Source: Neorhizobium petrolearium (lineage in GTDB: Bacteria; Pseudomonadota; Alphaproteobacteria; Rhizobiales; Rhizobiaceae). Taken from it: a stretch of 64,000 nucleotides of DNA. The DNA lies in NCBI RefSeq assembly GCF_017873175.1, contig NZ_JAGGJW010000007.1:124001-188000 (forward strand), in the 5' to 3' direction. The notes below the pieces were generated by a model, which had not been told where the DNA came from, ran no database searches, and saw nothing but the letters and a program-made list of their open reading frames with translations. This document shows, piece after piece, positions 18,980-28,480 of this stretch; the first letter of the stretch is position 1; each line of letters opens with the position of its first letter. Both the position numbers and the translations under genes were made by a program.

Positions 18980-20719
18980 TCACGCTTCCGCCCGTGCGCT
19001 GTGGTCCGGTCCGAAACTGCGCCATTCGGCAGGCGGCGGCTCGAAGCCTGGCGGACGGACAAGCGAGGGGACCTGGCGCGTGTCGATCTCGAAATGCTGG
19101 TTGCGGTGATCGATGCTCGGCACGGCGGAAATCAGCCGCTTTGTATAGGAATGCTTGGGATTTGAAAGCACCGAAGCGGCATCGCCGATCTCGACGATCT
19201 CACCGGCATAGAGGACCGCAATCCGATGTGCGATGCGTTCCACCACCGCCATGTCGTGCGAGACGAAGAGATAGGCAAGCCCATATTCGCGCTGGAGATC
19301 GACCAGCAGTTCGAGAACCTTCGCCTGCACCGAAACGTCGAGCGCCGAGACAGCTTCATCCAGCACCACCACGGAGGGATTGAGCATCAGCGCGCGGGCG
19401 ATGCAAAGCCGCTGCCGCTGGCCTCCGGAGAACTGGTGCGGATAGCGTTCCAGACTATCCTCCGGCAGGCCGACGCGCTTCAGCAGTGCCTTCATCTTGT
19501 CGCGTGTTTCGGCATTGACGCGGCCGCCGGCGGCAATCACCGGCTCGGCGAGGATGCTGTCGATCCGAAGTCGCGGATTGAGCGACGCATAGGGGTTCTG
19601 GAACACCATCTGGACGGATGGATCGGTCGCATCGGCGACGCTGCCCATATGGGTCGAAAAGCTGCCGCGGGTCGGCCTGACAAGTCCGAGAATGGCGCGG
19701 GCGGTGGTGGATTTGCCGGAGCCGCTCTCGCCGACGATCGCCAGCGTCTCGCCCGGCATCAGGTCGAAACCGACGTTCTCCACCGCGTGGACCGAGCCCG
19801 GCGAGCGACTGAGCAGGCCGCCCGTGACCTTGAAGCGCACCGTGAGGCCATCCACTGTCAGGGCCGGAGAACTGGTCTCCTCCCTGTGAAAATCGGACCG
19901 GACGGCCCGGCCGGATTCGAAATGCGGCACGGCACTCAAGAGATGCTGCGTATAGGGATGCTGTGGCCGATCGAGAACATCATTCAGAGAGCCTTGCTCA
20001 ACCGCTTTGCCGGCCTGCATGACCATGACCTTGTCGGCAATGCCGGCAACGAGACCGATGTCGTGGGTGATGAAGATCATCGCCATGCCGGTCTCGCGCT
20101 TCAATTCGCCGAGCAGCGCCATGATCTGCGCCTGCACGGTCACGTCGAGCGCGGTGGTCGGTTCGTCGGCGATCAAGAGGCGCGGATTGCAGGCGAGCGC
20201 GGTCGCGATCATCACGCGCTGGAGCATGCCGCCGGAGAGCTGGTTAGGGCAATATTTCAGGCGCCGGGCCGCATCGGGAATGCGGACCCTGTCGAGCGCG
20301 TCCCTGGCGGCGGCCGTCGCCTGCCTACCGGTCAGGCCGTGGTGAAGGCGAAACGATTCCTCGATCTGCGTGCCGATGGTCAGCACCGGATTGAGCGAGG
20401 TCATCGGCTCCTGGAAGATCATTCCGATCTCGGAACCACGGATCTTTTCGAGTGAGGGTTCATTCGCCTGGGCGAGGTCGAAGACGCTGCCGTCACGCCG
20501 TCTGAGGCTGATCGAGCCGTCGATGATGCGGCCGCCTCCGAAATCGACGAGACGGTTGATGGAAAGGGCCGTCACCGATTTGCCCGAGCCGCTTTCGCCG
20601 ACGATCGCCAGCGTTTCTCCGGCATCGAGGTTGAAGCTGACGCCCTTGACGATCTCGTTTTTCATCGGGTCCCGCCCGAAGCCGACGCGCAAGGCCGAGA
20701 CGGAGAGAAGCGGTGTCAT
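18980..20719 (-). CDS. Fused dual ATPase of a peptide/muropeptide ABC importer (DppD-DppF)
   Basis: 579 residues holding two complete ABC ATPase domains, each with Walker A GESGSGKS, an LSGG or FSGGQ signature and an LIADEP or VVLDEA Walker B. They are joined near residue 270-290. Each half ends in the oligopeptide-transporter C-terminal extension (HPYTQHLL, HSYTKRLISAVP). Most Dpp/Opp systems encode these as two genes; the fusion is seen in GsiA-like and rhizobial systems. It powers the two permeases encoded just upstream and overlaps dppC by 4 bp. Confidence 0.92.
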   Translation of the reverse strand: MTPLLSVSALRVGFGRDPMKNEIVKGVSFNLDAGETLAIVGESGSGKSVTALSINRLVDFGGGRIIDGSISLRRRDGSVFDLAQANEPSLEKIRGSEIGMIFQEPMTSLNPVLTIGTQIEESFRLHHGLTGRQATAAARDALDRVRIPDAARRLKYCPNQLSGGMLQRVMIATALACNPRLLIADEPTTALDVTVQAQIMALLGELKRETGMAMIFITHDIGLVAGIADKVMVMQAGKAVEQGSLNDVLDRPQHPYTQHLLSAVPHFESGRAVRSDFHREETSSPALTVDGLTVRFKVTGGLLSRSPGSVHAVENVGFDLMPGETLAIVGESGSGKSTTARAILGLVRPTRGSFSTHMGSVADATDPSVQMVFQNPYASLNPRLRIDSILAEPVIAAGGRVNAETRDKMKALLKRVGLPEDSLERYPHQFSGGQRQRLCIARALMLNPSVVVLDEAVSALDVSVQAKVLELLVDLQREYGLAYLFVSHDMAVVERIAHRIAVLYAGEIVEIGDAASVLSNPKHSYTKRLISAVPSIDHRNQHFEIDTRQVPSLVRPPGFEPPPAEWRSFGPDHSARAEA

Positions 20720-21555
20720 GCAGGCCTGCTCCGCGTCTTGGGGTCGAGGATATCGCGCAGCGCGTCGCCGAGCAGGTTGAAGCCAAGAATACTGATCATG
20801 ATCGCCAGTGCCGGAAAGATCAGCAGCCAGGGGGCCGTCTCCATCAGGTTGCGGCTGTCGGCCAGCATCAGGCCGAGCGAGGAGGCGGGCGGCTGGGTGC
20901 CGAGACCGAGGAAGGAGAGGCCGGCTTCCGTCAGCAACGACCAGGCCAGGGCGAGGGTGACCTGTACCGTCAATGGCGCCACGAGGTTCAGGAGAAGGTG
21001 ACGGGTCAGGATATAGTGTCGGCTCGAGCCGAAGGTGCGCGCGGCATCGACGAATTCGCGCGACTTGATGGAGAGCGCCGGGCCGCGCACCACGCGGGTA
21101 AAGATCGGCGTATAGACGATCGCGATCGCCGCGATGCTCGTCCAGGTGCCGGGGCCGACGATAGCGATGATCAGGAGCGCCAGCAGAATCGCCGGAAAGG
21201 CGAGCAGCACGTCCATGACGCGCATGACGAGAGCATCCCAGGCCTTGCCGAACCAGGCTGCGGTGAGGCCGAGCACGGTGCCGGCAAGCGTCGCAAGCGT
21301 CACCGAGCAGAAACCGACGAGGAAGGACTGGCCGACGCCTTTCATCAGCCGGCTCGCGACGTCGCGGCCGAAGAGGTCGGTACCCATCCAGTAGACCGCG
21401 TTCGGTGCATGCAGCCGGTCGATGCGGAATTGCTGCAGGGGATTATGCGGAGTGACATCAAACATGCCGAGCAGTGCGACGACGATGTAGATCACCACGA
21501 TGGTGCCGCCGATCCTGCCGCTTGCATGAGAGAATATTGCACGCAGCATCGCCAT
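20716..21555 (-). CDS. Peptide ABC transporter permease (DppC-type)
   Basis: 279 residues, six membrane helices, with the OppC N-terminal segment and the EAA-type loop REFVDAARTFGSSRHYILTRHLLLN. The motif LGTDLFGRDVASRL-like stretch (MGTDLFGRDVASR) is the standard DppC/OppC signature. The ATG overlaps the dppB stop by one base (TGATG). It forms the membrane channel with the neighbouring permease. Confidence 0.92.
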   Translation of the reverse strand: MAMLRAIFSHASGRIGGTIVVIYIVVALLGMFDVTPHNPLQQFRIDRLHAPNAVYWMGTDLFGRDVASRLMKGVGQSFLVGFCSVTLATLAGTVLGLTAAWFGKAWDALVMRVMDVLLAFPAILLALLIIAIVGPGTWTSIAAIAIVYTPIFTRVVRGPALSIKSREFVDAARTFGSSRHYILTRHLLLNLVAPLTVQVTLALAWSLLTEAGLSFLGLGTQPPASSLGLMLADSRNLMETAPWLLIFPALAIMISILGFNLLGDALRDILDPKTRSRPA

Positions 21556-22517
21556 CAGCCGCCTTCTCCGAGACGGATGCGGGGATCGAGCGTGGCATAA
21601 AGAAGATCGACGAGCAGGTTGATCACCATGAAATTGAAGGCAATGAAGAGCACGCAGCCCTGAACCAGCGCGTAGTCTCGCTGCAGAATCGCGTCGAGAA
21701 CGAGGCGACCGAGGCCGGGTAGGGCATAGATCTGTTCGACAAGCACGGCGCCGCCGAGCAGGTAACCGAATTCCACGCCACTCAGCGTGACGACCGGGAT
21801 CAGGGCGTTCGGCAGTGCATGCCGCCAGATCACGCTGCGCTTCGGTACGCCCTTGCTGCGGGCCGTGCGCACATAGTCGTCGCTCAACACATCCAGCATG
21901 GCTGAACGGGAAATGCGGGTGACGGAGGCCGCGAAGGCAAAACCGAGCGTCACGGCCGGCAGGATCATCTGGCCGAGATTGCGCAGCGGATTCGTGAAAA
22001 ACGGCGTGAACTCTCCCATGGTCGGCAGGATGCCGAAGCCGGCCGACAGCGCATAGATGATCAAAAGGCCGACGACGAAATTGGGCGTCGACTGGCCGAT
22101 CATAGCGAAGATACGAACGCCGAGGTCGGATAGCTTCTCATTGCGAGTGGCTGCGAACACGCCAGCCGGCAGGCCGACGGCCAACGCGACGCACATGGAC
22201 ATCAAGGCGAGTTGCAGCGTCAGCGGAAAACGCTCCAGGATGACGCCGAGCACCGGCTTGCCATAGGTGACGGAAATGCCGAGATCGCCCTGGAAAACGC
22301 CGAGCAGCCAGTGCCAATATTGCGCCAGGATCGGCTGATCGATGCCGAAATAGCTCGCCAGGGCGTCTCTTTGAGCCGGTGTGAGAAGGCCGGCCTCCGT
22401 GCCGAGCATGGCGGTAATCGCATCGCCCGGCACCAGACGGATCGCCACGAAGACGAGGATGGAGACCCCGAGCATGACGAGCGGAAAGGTAAGCAGCCGT
22501 CGCGTCAGATAGCTCAT
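21555..22517 (-). CDS. Peptide ABC transporter permease (DppB-type)
   Basis: 320 residues, typical DppB length, starting MSYLTRRLLTFPLVMLGVSILVF and containing RLVPGDAI, the loop DDYVRTARSKGVPKRSVIWRHALPNALIPVV and VEQIYALPGLGRL. All are hallmarks of the dipeptide/oligopeptide permease family. It is 34 bp downstream of the binding-protein gene. In this context it may import murein peptides rather than nutrients. Confidence 0.93.
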   Translation of the reverse strand: MSYLTRRLLTFPLVMLGVSILVFVAIRLVPGDAITAMLGTEAGLLTPAQRDALASYFGIDQPILAQYWHWLLGVFQGDLGISVTYGKPVLGVILERFPLTLQLALMSMCVALAVGLPAGVFAATRNEKLSDLGVRIFAMIGQSTPNFVVGLLIIYALSAGFGILPTMGEFTPFFTNPLRNLGQMILPAVTLGFAFAASVTRISRSAMLDVLSDDYVRTARSKGVPKRSVIWRHALPNALIPVVTLSGVEFGYLLGGAVLVEQIYALPGLGRLVLDAILQRDYALVQGCVLFIAFNFMVINLLVDLLYATLDPRIRLGEGG

Positions 22518-22551
22518 GGGTCAACCAACCTCGTATTCGTCGTTGCAGGCA

Positions 22552-24075
22552 TCAGGGCTGGATGCTGACCTTGCTCAGGCCGAACAGCGAGCCCTCCGGT
22601 GTCGGAACGAAGCCCTGAACGTTCTTCTGTTGCGCCGTATAGCTGTAGGAGGTGTAGAGCCAGACCCAGGGCGAAACCTCAACGAGGTGCTTCTCAAATT
22701 CTGCGAAGATTGCCTTGCGCTTGGCGGGATCGGTTTCCTCGCGTCCTTTCTGCATCAGGCTGTCCAGCGTGTCATCGATATAGTTGGCGACTTTCTGCAG
22801 ATTGCCGACCTTGGTCCAGTAGCGGTTGTACATGGAGTAGGGATCGGCACGCCCGCCGTTCAGAGCGACGGCCATATCGAAATCGCCCTTCAGCCAGGCG
22901 TCGACATAGACGTTCAGTTCCATCATCTTGATGTCGAGCTTGACGCCGATTTCTGCGAGCTGCGACTGGATGACCTGCGCTTCGGCAGCCGCTGTCGCGG
23001 GTTCGCCATTGGCGGCGATGACGGTCGCCGAGAAGCCCTCCGCAAAACCCGCGTCGGCCATCAGCTTCTTGGCCTTTTCAACGTCGCGCTTGTAGCAAAA
23101 AAGCTGGCTGGCGTCGGTCGTGTAGCCCGGCATAGTCAGCGGGCCGGTCACCTTGCCTTCGCCGACGGAGGCCGTGTCGAGGACGTCCTGGCGGTCGATC
23201 GCGCAGGAAATTGCCTGTCGGACGGCAAGTTCGTTCATCGGCTTGCGGGACGGGTTCAGTTGGAGAACGTGATAGGCCAGCACCGGGGTGCGGTTGAGCG
23301 TCAGGTTTGCTTCCTTCGGCACGAGGGTGGCGACAAGCGGATCGTTCAGAAGCGCGAAATCGATCTGCTTGGTGCGCAGGGAGGCGAGGATTGCCGTTTC
23401 GTCCGGCAGGACGTTGATGTCGATCCCGTCGACTGCCACCTTTCCGCCGGCCCAATCCTCGTTGGCGGTAAGCACTTCCTTGGAATTGGGGTCCCACTTT
23501 TCCAGCTTGAAGGGGCCGGAACCGAGCGCTTTCGTGCCGATCGAACCGGCAGCGATCTCGGCTGCGGGAACGATGGCCGCGTTGATGCTGGCCATTGCGG
23601 TCAAAAGCGGCACATCCGGCTGCGAGAGCTTGAAGACGACCGTCTTGTCATCGGGCGTCTCAATGCTGGCGATGGACCGGAAGTTGGCGCGGGCCGCGGC
23701 GGCCGTTTTCTCGTCGAGGACGCGCTCGAAAGAAGCCTTCACGTCCGCGGGGGCGACCGGTTTGCCGTCCTGGAATTTGGCATTCGGGTCCAGCTTGAAC
23801 GTCAGTTCCTTGCCGTCGGCGGAAAACTGCCACGAGGCTGCAACCGCAGGAACGAGCTGCAGATCCTTGTCGAAGCGCACCAGCGGCTCGTAGATCAGCT
23901 CAAGCAGGCGGATCGAAGAAAATGCAGTCTGCTTGTGCGGATCGAGACCCGTTGCATCCTGCGACCAGGCCATGCGCAGCGTGGCCGCCGAAGCAGGAGT
24001 GGTTACGATCGCGGTCCCCAGTGCCACGGCGAGTGCCAGACCGGAAACCAGTCTTGTCGAAAAAATCCTTCCCAT
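22552..24075 (-). CDS. Peptide/muropeptide ABC substrate-binding protein (SBP_bac_5)
   Basis: 507 residues. The signal peptide is MGRIFSTRLVSGLALAVALGTAIVTTPASA. The mature family-5 binding domain shows WSQDATGLDPHKQTAFSS, ELTFKLDPNAKFQDGKPV and AISCAIDRQDVLD. It binds a peptide-like ligand in the periplasm. It is 74 bp downstream of murQ in the same direction. Coupling of a Dpp-type importer to murQ and anmK suggests murein tripeptide or anhydro-muropeptide uptake, in the way MppA works with Opp. The ligand itself is inference. Confidence 0.9.
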   Translation of the reverse strand: MGRIFSTRLVSGLALAVALGTAIVTTPASAATLRMAWSQDATGLDPHKQTAFSSIRLLELIYEPLVRFDKDLQLVPAVAASWQFSADGKELTFKLDPNAKFQDGKPVAPADVKASFERVLDEKTAAAARANFRSIASIETPDDKTVVFKLSQPDVPLLTAMASINAAIVPAAEIAAGSIGTKALGSGPFKLEKWDPNSKEVLTANEDWAGGKVAVDGIDINVLPDETAILASLRTKQIDFALLNDPLVATLVPKEANLTLNRTPVLAYHVLQLNPSRKPMNELAVRQAISCAIDRQDVLDTASVGEGKVTGPLTMPGYTTDASQLFCYKRDVEKAKKLMADAGFAEGFSATVIAANGEPATAAAEAQVIQSQLAEIGVKLDIKMMELNVYVDAWLKGDFDMAVALNGGRADPYSMYNRYWTKVGNLQKVANYIDDTLDSLMQKGREETDPAKRKAIFAEFEKHLVEVSPWVWLYTSYSYTAQQKNVQGFVPTPEGSLFGLSKVSIQP

Positions 24076-24149
24076 TTCAATTCTCCCTCTCGATATTGTT
24101 GCCTTCCGCCGACCCGCTGCAAGCGATCGCGGCCCTTCATTCAGCAGCT

Positions 24150-25073
24150 TTACGCTGTCTTCCCATTTATCGCCTTCCGAAGGAAGCCTCCGGCATTGTC
24201 AAGTGCTGTGCGAGCCGCATCGACATCCATTCCGGTAAGCTGGATCAGGATCGCCAGCTTGACGTCATTGCCGGTCAGGTCGAGGACGCGCCGTGCCTCT
24301 TCCGGCTCACAGCCGGTCGCCTGCATGACGATACGCGCGGCGCGCGCGACGAGCTTCTGGTTGCTCGCGGATACGTCAACCATCAGGTTCTGGTAGGTTT
24401 TGCCGATGCGGATCATGCTCGCCGTCGTCAGCATGTTGAGCACGAGCTTTTGCGCGGTACCGGACTTCAGCCGCGTGGAGCCGGTCAGGATTTCCGGCCC
24501 GACCACCGGCGAGATGGCGATATCGGCGATTGCCGCGATCACCGACACCGGATTGCAGGAAAGGGCGACGGTCTTGGCTCCAATTTCCCTGGCGTAGTTC
24601 AAGGCACCGATGACATAGGGGGTACGACCGCTCACAGCGATGCCGACCACGACGTCGTCCGCAGTCAGTCCGATGTCGACAAGGTCCCGCCGGCCTTGGT
24701 CGGGGTCATCTTCTGCTCCTTCGATGGCGTGCTGAAGGGCATGCGTGCCGCCGGCAATCAGGCCGACGACCATGCCCTCCGGCACGCTGAAAGTGGGCGG
24801 GCATTCCGATGCATCGAGGACGCCGAGACGTCCGCTGGTGCCCGCTCCGATATAGACGAGCCGCGCGCCTTTTTGGAACGCCTTGACGATCTCATCCACG
24901 GCCTCGGCAATCTCGGGGATTACCTTTTCGACCGCGGCAGGGACGCCCTTGTCCTCCTCGCTGATCTCCCGAAGCACATCGATCGTCGGAAGAAGATCTA
25001 TATCCATGGAACGGGGGTTGCGGCCTTCCGAAACGAGTCTCTCCAGTTCGGATATCAGTCGTGCGTCCGTCAT
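24150..25073 (-). CDS. murQ: N-acetylmuramic acid 6-phosphate etherase
   Basis: 307 residues from the ATG at 25073, chosen because [26 protein letters not shown] matches the usual MurQ N-terminus; an upstream in-frame start would add 14 unlike residues. The SIS-fold active-site block [19 protein letters not shown] and the later [25 protein letters not shown] are clear. It cleaves the lactyl ether of MurNAc-6-phosphate to GlcNAc-6-phosphate and D-lactate in the cytoplasm. A palindrome upstream (25201-25217) that is also found near murA suggests control by the adjacent MurR/RpiR protein. Confidence 0.96.
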   Translation of the reverse strand: MTDARLISELERLVSEGRNPRSMDIDLLPTIDVLREISEEDKGVPAAVEKVIPEIAEAVDEIVKAFQKGARLVYIGAGTSGRLGVLDASECPPTFSVPEGMVVGLIAGGTHALQHAIEGAEDDPDQGRRDLVDIGLTADDVVVGIAVSGRTPYVIGALNYAREIGAKTVALSCNPVSVIAAIADIAISPVVGPEILTGSTRLKSGTAQKLVLNMLTTASMIRIGKTYQNLMVDVSASNQKLVARAARIVMQATGCEPEEARRVLDLTGNDVKLAILIQLTGMDVDAARTALDNAGGFLRKAINGKTA

Positions 25074-25200
25074 GACTCTGCTTTCGAGATCCGGCCGAGG
25101 TTTTGCATTCCGCAATATCTGCGTCCTGCCGTCTCCTCGTCGCCCTTCGTTGCGTTTCGTAAACGGTTAGGATTATCCATTCCTAGAGTCAATCGAAGAA

Positions 25201-25217
25201 TGGAATATATTATTCCA
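25201..25217. promoter_or_regulatory. Probable MurR/RpiR operator, copy 1 (upstream of murQ)
   Basis: TGGAATA-TAT-TATTCCA is a perfect 7-3-7 inverted repeat, 128 bp before murQ in the 180-bp gap after the kinase gene. Its 15-bp core GGAAT-N5-ATTCC recurs exactly at 27477-27491 in front of murA and the regulator. Two copies at the two promoter-bearing gaps of the operon point to a common regulator. Confidence 0.65.
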
Positions 25218-25253
25218 ATCTGGGCGATAAATTTCAGATCGACAATGGATCGC

Positions 25254-26135
25254 TCAGAGCGCTTCGGCGGCCTTGCGGGCGAGGATGATGGCGCCTGACA
25301 CTGCATCGCCATCGGCAGGCTTCAGGCGGCGGCGGACGTCGGGCGCCAGCCAGGGTTCGAGCGGGGTGGAAAGACCGCCAAGCAAAGTCACGCGCGGGGC
25401 ACCGAGATCGAAGAGGGTGCGGACCAGCGTGTCGATCTGTTCCGCCGCGCTCTGGACGATCCGGCGGCCGACGGAATCCCCCTGGTCCGCATGGCGCATG
25501 ACCATGGGTGCGAATGCTGCATAATCCGTCGCGGTGGCGCGGTCCATCCAGGCAACGGCCTCCATGGGATCGTCGTGGAAGCGTTGCATGATCTCCGTCA
25601 GAAGGGCAGTCTTCTCGATCCGACCGTCATTGGCACGAAGCGCAAGCTGGATTGTCTTCAGCCCCAGATCCGCGCCACTACCCTCGTCGGAGATCGGAAA
25701 GCCGTAGCCGCCGATGCGCAGGTTCCGCCCTTCCACAAAGCCCAGGCCGATCGAGCCGGTACCGGCGATCACGATCGCGCCGTCGCGGCCCGAATGCGCA
25801 CCGAGGCAGGCGCTCATGCCGTCGTTGACGAAATCCAGACTGGCGAACGGGTGAGGGATCGCCTTCAGGGCTTCGAATACATCCCTGCGGCTCGCTCCCG
25901 CCAGGCCTATGCCGACATGGGTATAGGCGATCTCATCCTGGCCAAACCCGGCCTCATCAAGAGCGGCGTTGAAGGCGCGAGATATCGATGCCCAGGCCTC
26001 CTCAATGCCGAGCCGCGTGGTGGCGGGGCCCGAGAGGCCTTGACCCAAAACCGCGCCGGAACCGTCCTCGACGCGGGCTCGGCAGCCGGTGCCGCCGCCG
26101 TCGACTCCTAGGAAATAGTGCGGAGTCCCCGTCAT
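25254..26135 (-). CDS. BadF/BadG-type amino-sugar kinase (GlcNAc or MurNAc kinase)
   Basis: 293 residues from the ATG at 26135, which overlaps the murA stop as ATGA. The ASKHA-fold ATP-binding start YFLGVDGGGTGCRARV, then IAGTGSIGLG and GGYGFPISDEGSGADLGL, are typical of the family that holds N-acetylglucosamine kinase and the clostridial MurNAc/GlcNAc kinase MurK. It should phosphorylate a free amino sugar at C6 in the cytoplasm. Between murA and murQ, the likely substrates are GlcNAc or MurNAc released from murein fragments; glucosamine is also possible. Confidence 0.85.
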   Translation of the reverse strand: MTGTPHYFLGVDGGGTGCRARVEDGSGAVLGQGLSGPATTRLGIEEAWASISRAFNAALDEAGFGQDEIAYTHVGIGLAGASRRDVFEALKAIPHPFASLDFVNDGMSACLGAHSGRDGAIVIAGTGSIGLGFVEGRNLRIGGYGFPISDEGSGADLGLKTIQLALRANDGRIEKTALLTEIMQRFHDDPMEAVAWMDRATATDYAAFAPMVMRHADQGDSVGRRIVQSAAEQIDTLVRTLFDLGAPRVTLLGGLSTPLEPWLAPDVRRRLKPADGDAVSGAIILARKAAEAL

Positions 26136-27388
26136 TCGCTCAACCGCTCGATGTCGGCGCCGCAAAGGCGGAGTTTGCGATCGAGCTGTTCGTAACCACG
26201 ATCGAGATGGTAAACACGGTTGACGACGGTTTCCCCCCTGGATACGAGCCCAGCGAGAACGAGAGAAACGGAGGCGCGCAGGTCTGTCGCCATGACCTGG
26301 GCACCTTTCAGCGGTGCGCCGCCGCGCACCAGCGCCGTCGTGCCCTGCAGAGCGATATTGGCGCCAAGCCGCATCAACTCCGGCACGTGCATGAAGCGGC
26401 TTTCAAATACGGTTTCGCGGATCAGCGAAGCGCCTTCCGCGCAGGCAGCCAGTACCATGAATTGCGCCTGCAGGTCGGTAGGGAAGCCCGGATAGGGTTC
26501 CGTGGTGATGTCGGTCGCTCTCAAAGGTCCATCGCGCGAGACGACGAGACCGCGGTCGCTCGGCCAGACGCTGACACCCATAGCCTCCATCACCTGCACG
26601 ACCGAGGCCATGTTCTCCAGCCGGGCGTTGATGAGCTCCAGCATGCCGCCGGTGATTGCCGCCGCCACCGCATAGGTGCCCGCTTCGATGCGATCGGGGA
26701 TGCTGTGATGCTTGGCTGGCTGCCAGGTCGTCGAGCCTTCGACGAGTATGCGATGGGTGCCGGCACCCTCGATATGTGCACCCATGGCGGTGAGACAGGC
26801 GGCGAGGTCGGCGACTTCCGGCTCCCGTGCGGCATTCAGGATCTCTGTCTCACCCTTTGCAGAGGTCGCCGCCATCATTGCGGTTTCGGTGGCGCCGACG
26901 GAAGGCGAGGCGAGCACGATGCGCGCTCCCTTGAGCCCGCCTGGTGCCGAAGCGACGATCAAGCCGCTTTCTACGTCGATATCCGCACCGAGCGCTGCCA
27001 GTGCCTTGATATGCATGTCGACTGGCCGAGCACCGATGGCGCAGCCGCCCGGCATCGACACGCGAGCATGGCCGAAGCGGGCGAGCAACGGCGCAAGGAC
27101 GAGCACAGTGGCGCGCATCTTGCGCACGGTATCGTAGGAGGTCTCCTTCGAGACAATTGCCTTGGGGTCGATGATAGTAGAATGGGTGGACCGAGTTATC
27201 TCGGCGCCATGCAGGCTGACGACACCCAGCATGTTTTCCACGTCGCTCACCAAAGGAAGGTTGGTAAGTTCAACGGGATAGGGGCTGAGCAACGTGGCCG
27301 CTATCTGCGGCAACGCGGCATTCTTGGCACCCGCAATGCTGACGGCGCCTTCCAATCGATGCCCCCCAACAATCCGCAATCTGTCCAT
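26132..27388 (-). CDS. murA: UDP-N-acetylglucosamine 1-carboxyvinyltransferase paralog
   Basis: 418 residues, normal MurA length. Active-site features are present: K22-N23 in GAKNAALP, the PEP-binding cysteine C116 in [13 protein letters not shown] with R121, the general-base region GFPTDLQAQ, and DRGYEQLD near the end. It should transfer enolpyruvate from PEP to UDP-GlcNAc, the first committed step of murein synthesis. Cys rather than Asp at position 116 predicts fosfomycin sensitivity. The odd point is its place as first gene of a murein recycling operon, coupled to an amino-sugar kinase, instead of the usual housekeeping site. It is probably a second murA. Confidence 0.93.
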   Translation of the reverse strand: MDRLRIVGGHRLEGAVSIAGAKNAALPQIAATLLSPYPVELTNLPLVSDVENMLGVVSLHGAEITRSTHSTIIDPKAIVSKETSYDTVRKMRATVLVLAPLLARFGHARVSMPGGCAIGARPVDMHIKALAALGADIDVESGLIVASAPGGLKGARIVLASPSVGATETAMMAATSAKGETEILNAAREPEVADLAACLTAMGAHIEGAGTHRILVEGSTTWQPAKHHSIPDRIEAGTYAVAAAITGGMLELINARLENMASVVQVMEAMGVSVWPSDRGLVVSRDGPLRATDITTEPYPGFPTDLQAQFMVLAACAEGASLIRETVFESRFMHVPELMRLGANIALQGTTALVRGGAPLKGAQVMATDLRASVSLVLAGLVSRGETVVNRVYHLDRGYEQLDRKLRLCGADIERLSE

Positions 27389-27476
27389 GACGAAACCTGC
27401 CGAAAAGGCGCGTAGAGCCTGATTGATCCTATCCAGTTTCCAAAACTAAACCTCCGGGCGCTTCTGTCAATCATTT

Positions 27477-27491
27477 GGAATTTTTTATTCC
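27477..27491. promoter_or_regulatory. Probable MurR/RpiR operator, copy 2 (between murA and its divergent regulator)
   Basis: GGAAT-TTTTT-ATTCC has the same arms and 5-bp spacing as the core of the site at 25202-25216. It lies 89 bp before murA and 131 bp before the divergent regulator, so one site could serve both promoters. Confidence 0.6.
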
Positions 27492-27621
27492 CAAACATGA
27501 TGTAATCTGTGGTAATTCATGATGCTGTCGGTGGCAGAAAGGGTGTTGCAGCGGGACGCTGCGATGTTATCTTTCGCGGCCTGATGGACAGGGTCGGTAT
27601 CGCGAGGCTTCCGAAGAACGC

Positions 27622-28473
27622 ATGTCAATCTTAAAGAAGATCAACGCGCAGCTTGATGCCATGGCGCCGGCAGACCGACAGATCGGCCAGTTCATTCTCG
27701 ACAATCCGGACCAGATGCTGAGGCTCTCTTCCGCGGCACTTGCCGCCGAGACCGGCCGCAGCCAGTCGAGCGTGGTGAAGTTCAGCCAGAAGCTGGGTTT
27801 TGCCGGATATCAGGAACTGAAGCTCGCCGTCAGCGAGGCAAAGGCCCAGGAATGGCATGCGCCGCCCGGCATGATCCACGGCACGATCGAGGTCGGAGAC
27901 AGCTATCTCACCATCCTGCAGAAATTGATTGGCAGCAAGATGCTGTCGATGCAGCAGACACTCGCGGTCAACAGCGAGCCAGAGATCGAGCGGGCACTGA
28001 CGGCACTCGACAAGGCGCGCCGCATCCATATGGCTGGCGTTGGCGCATCCTCGCTGGTTGCGCGCGATTTTTCCTATAAGCTGATGAAGCTCGGCCGCAA
28101 CGTGTTGCATGACAGCGATAGTCACGTGCAGATGGCGAATGTCTCGACGCTCGGCAAGGAAGATGTGCTTTTCGCGCTCTCCTATTCGGGCACCAGCATC
28201 GAGACGTTGCGGATCGCCGAACTGGCGAGAGAACGGGGAGCGACCGTCATGGCGGTCACCGGTCTCGACGGCGGCCCGCTCACGCAGGTGGCCAATATCC
28301 GGCTCTATACCGTCGCGGACGAGGAGCGTGTTCGTTCGTCATCGATTACAGTGCGCGACGCACAACTGATGCTGACGGATCTTCTCTTCATCCTGCTCGT
28401 CCAGCGTCAGCCGGATGCCAACGAATATGTCCACAACAGCGAACTCGCGGTCTCGGTTCTGAAAGCTCGCTAA
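27622..28473 (+). CDS. murR: MurR/RpiR-family transcriptional regulator
   Basis: 283 residues. The N-terminal helix-turn-helix domain (ILKKINAQLDAMAPADRQIGQFILDNPDQM, then SQSSVVKFSQKLGFAGYQELK) precedes a SIS domain (HMAGVGASSLVARDFSYKLMKLG and FALSYSGTSIETLRIAELARERGA). SIS domains of this family bind phosphosugars, and E. coli MurR responds to MurNAc-6-phosphate. It is divergent from the murA-murQ-anmK run and therefore its likely repressor. MurNAc-6-phosphate or GlcNAc-6-phosphate is the probable effector. The symbol is given by context; family assignment is certain. Confidence 0.88.
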   Translation: MSILKKINAQLDAMAPADRQIGQFILDNPDQMLRLSSAALAAETGRSQSSVVKFSQKLGFAGYQELKLAVSEAKAQEWHAPPGMIHGTIEVGDSYLTILQKLIGSKMLSMQQTLAVNSEPEIERALTALDKARRIHMAGVGASSLVARDFSYKLMKLGRNVLHDSDSHVQMANVSTLGKEDVLFALSYSGTSIETLRIAELARERGATVMAVTGLDGGPLTQVANIRLYTVADEERVRSSSITVRDAQLMLTDLLFILLVQRQPDANEYVHNSELAVSVLKAR

Positions 28474-28480
28474 CGGTTCT

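Noticed and set aside
17944..19383. 479-codon plus-strand open frame over the serine hydrolase and ATPase genes
   Set aside because: It crosses two well-supported minus-strand genes and has no family features.
22516..24396. 626-codon plus-strand open frame opposite the peptide-binding protein gene
   Set aside because: It is antisense to a clear SBP gene in high-GC DNA, has no domain similarity and no ribosome-binding site; it is a codon-bias shadow.
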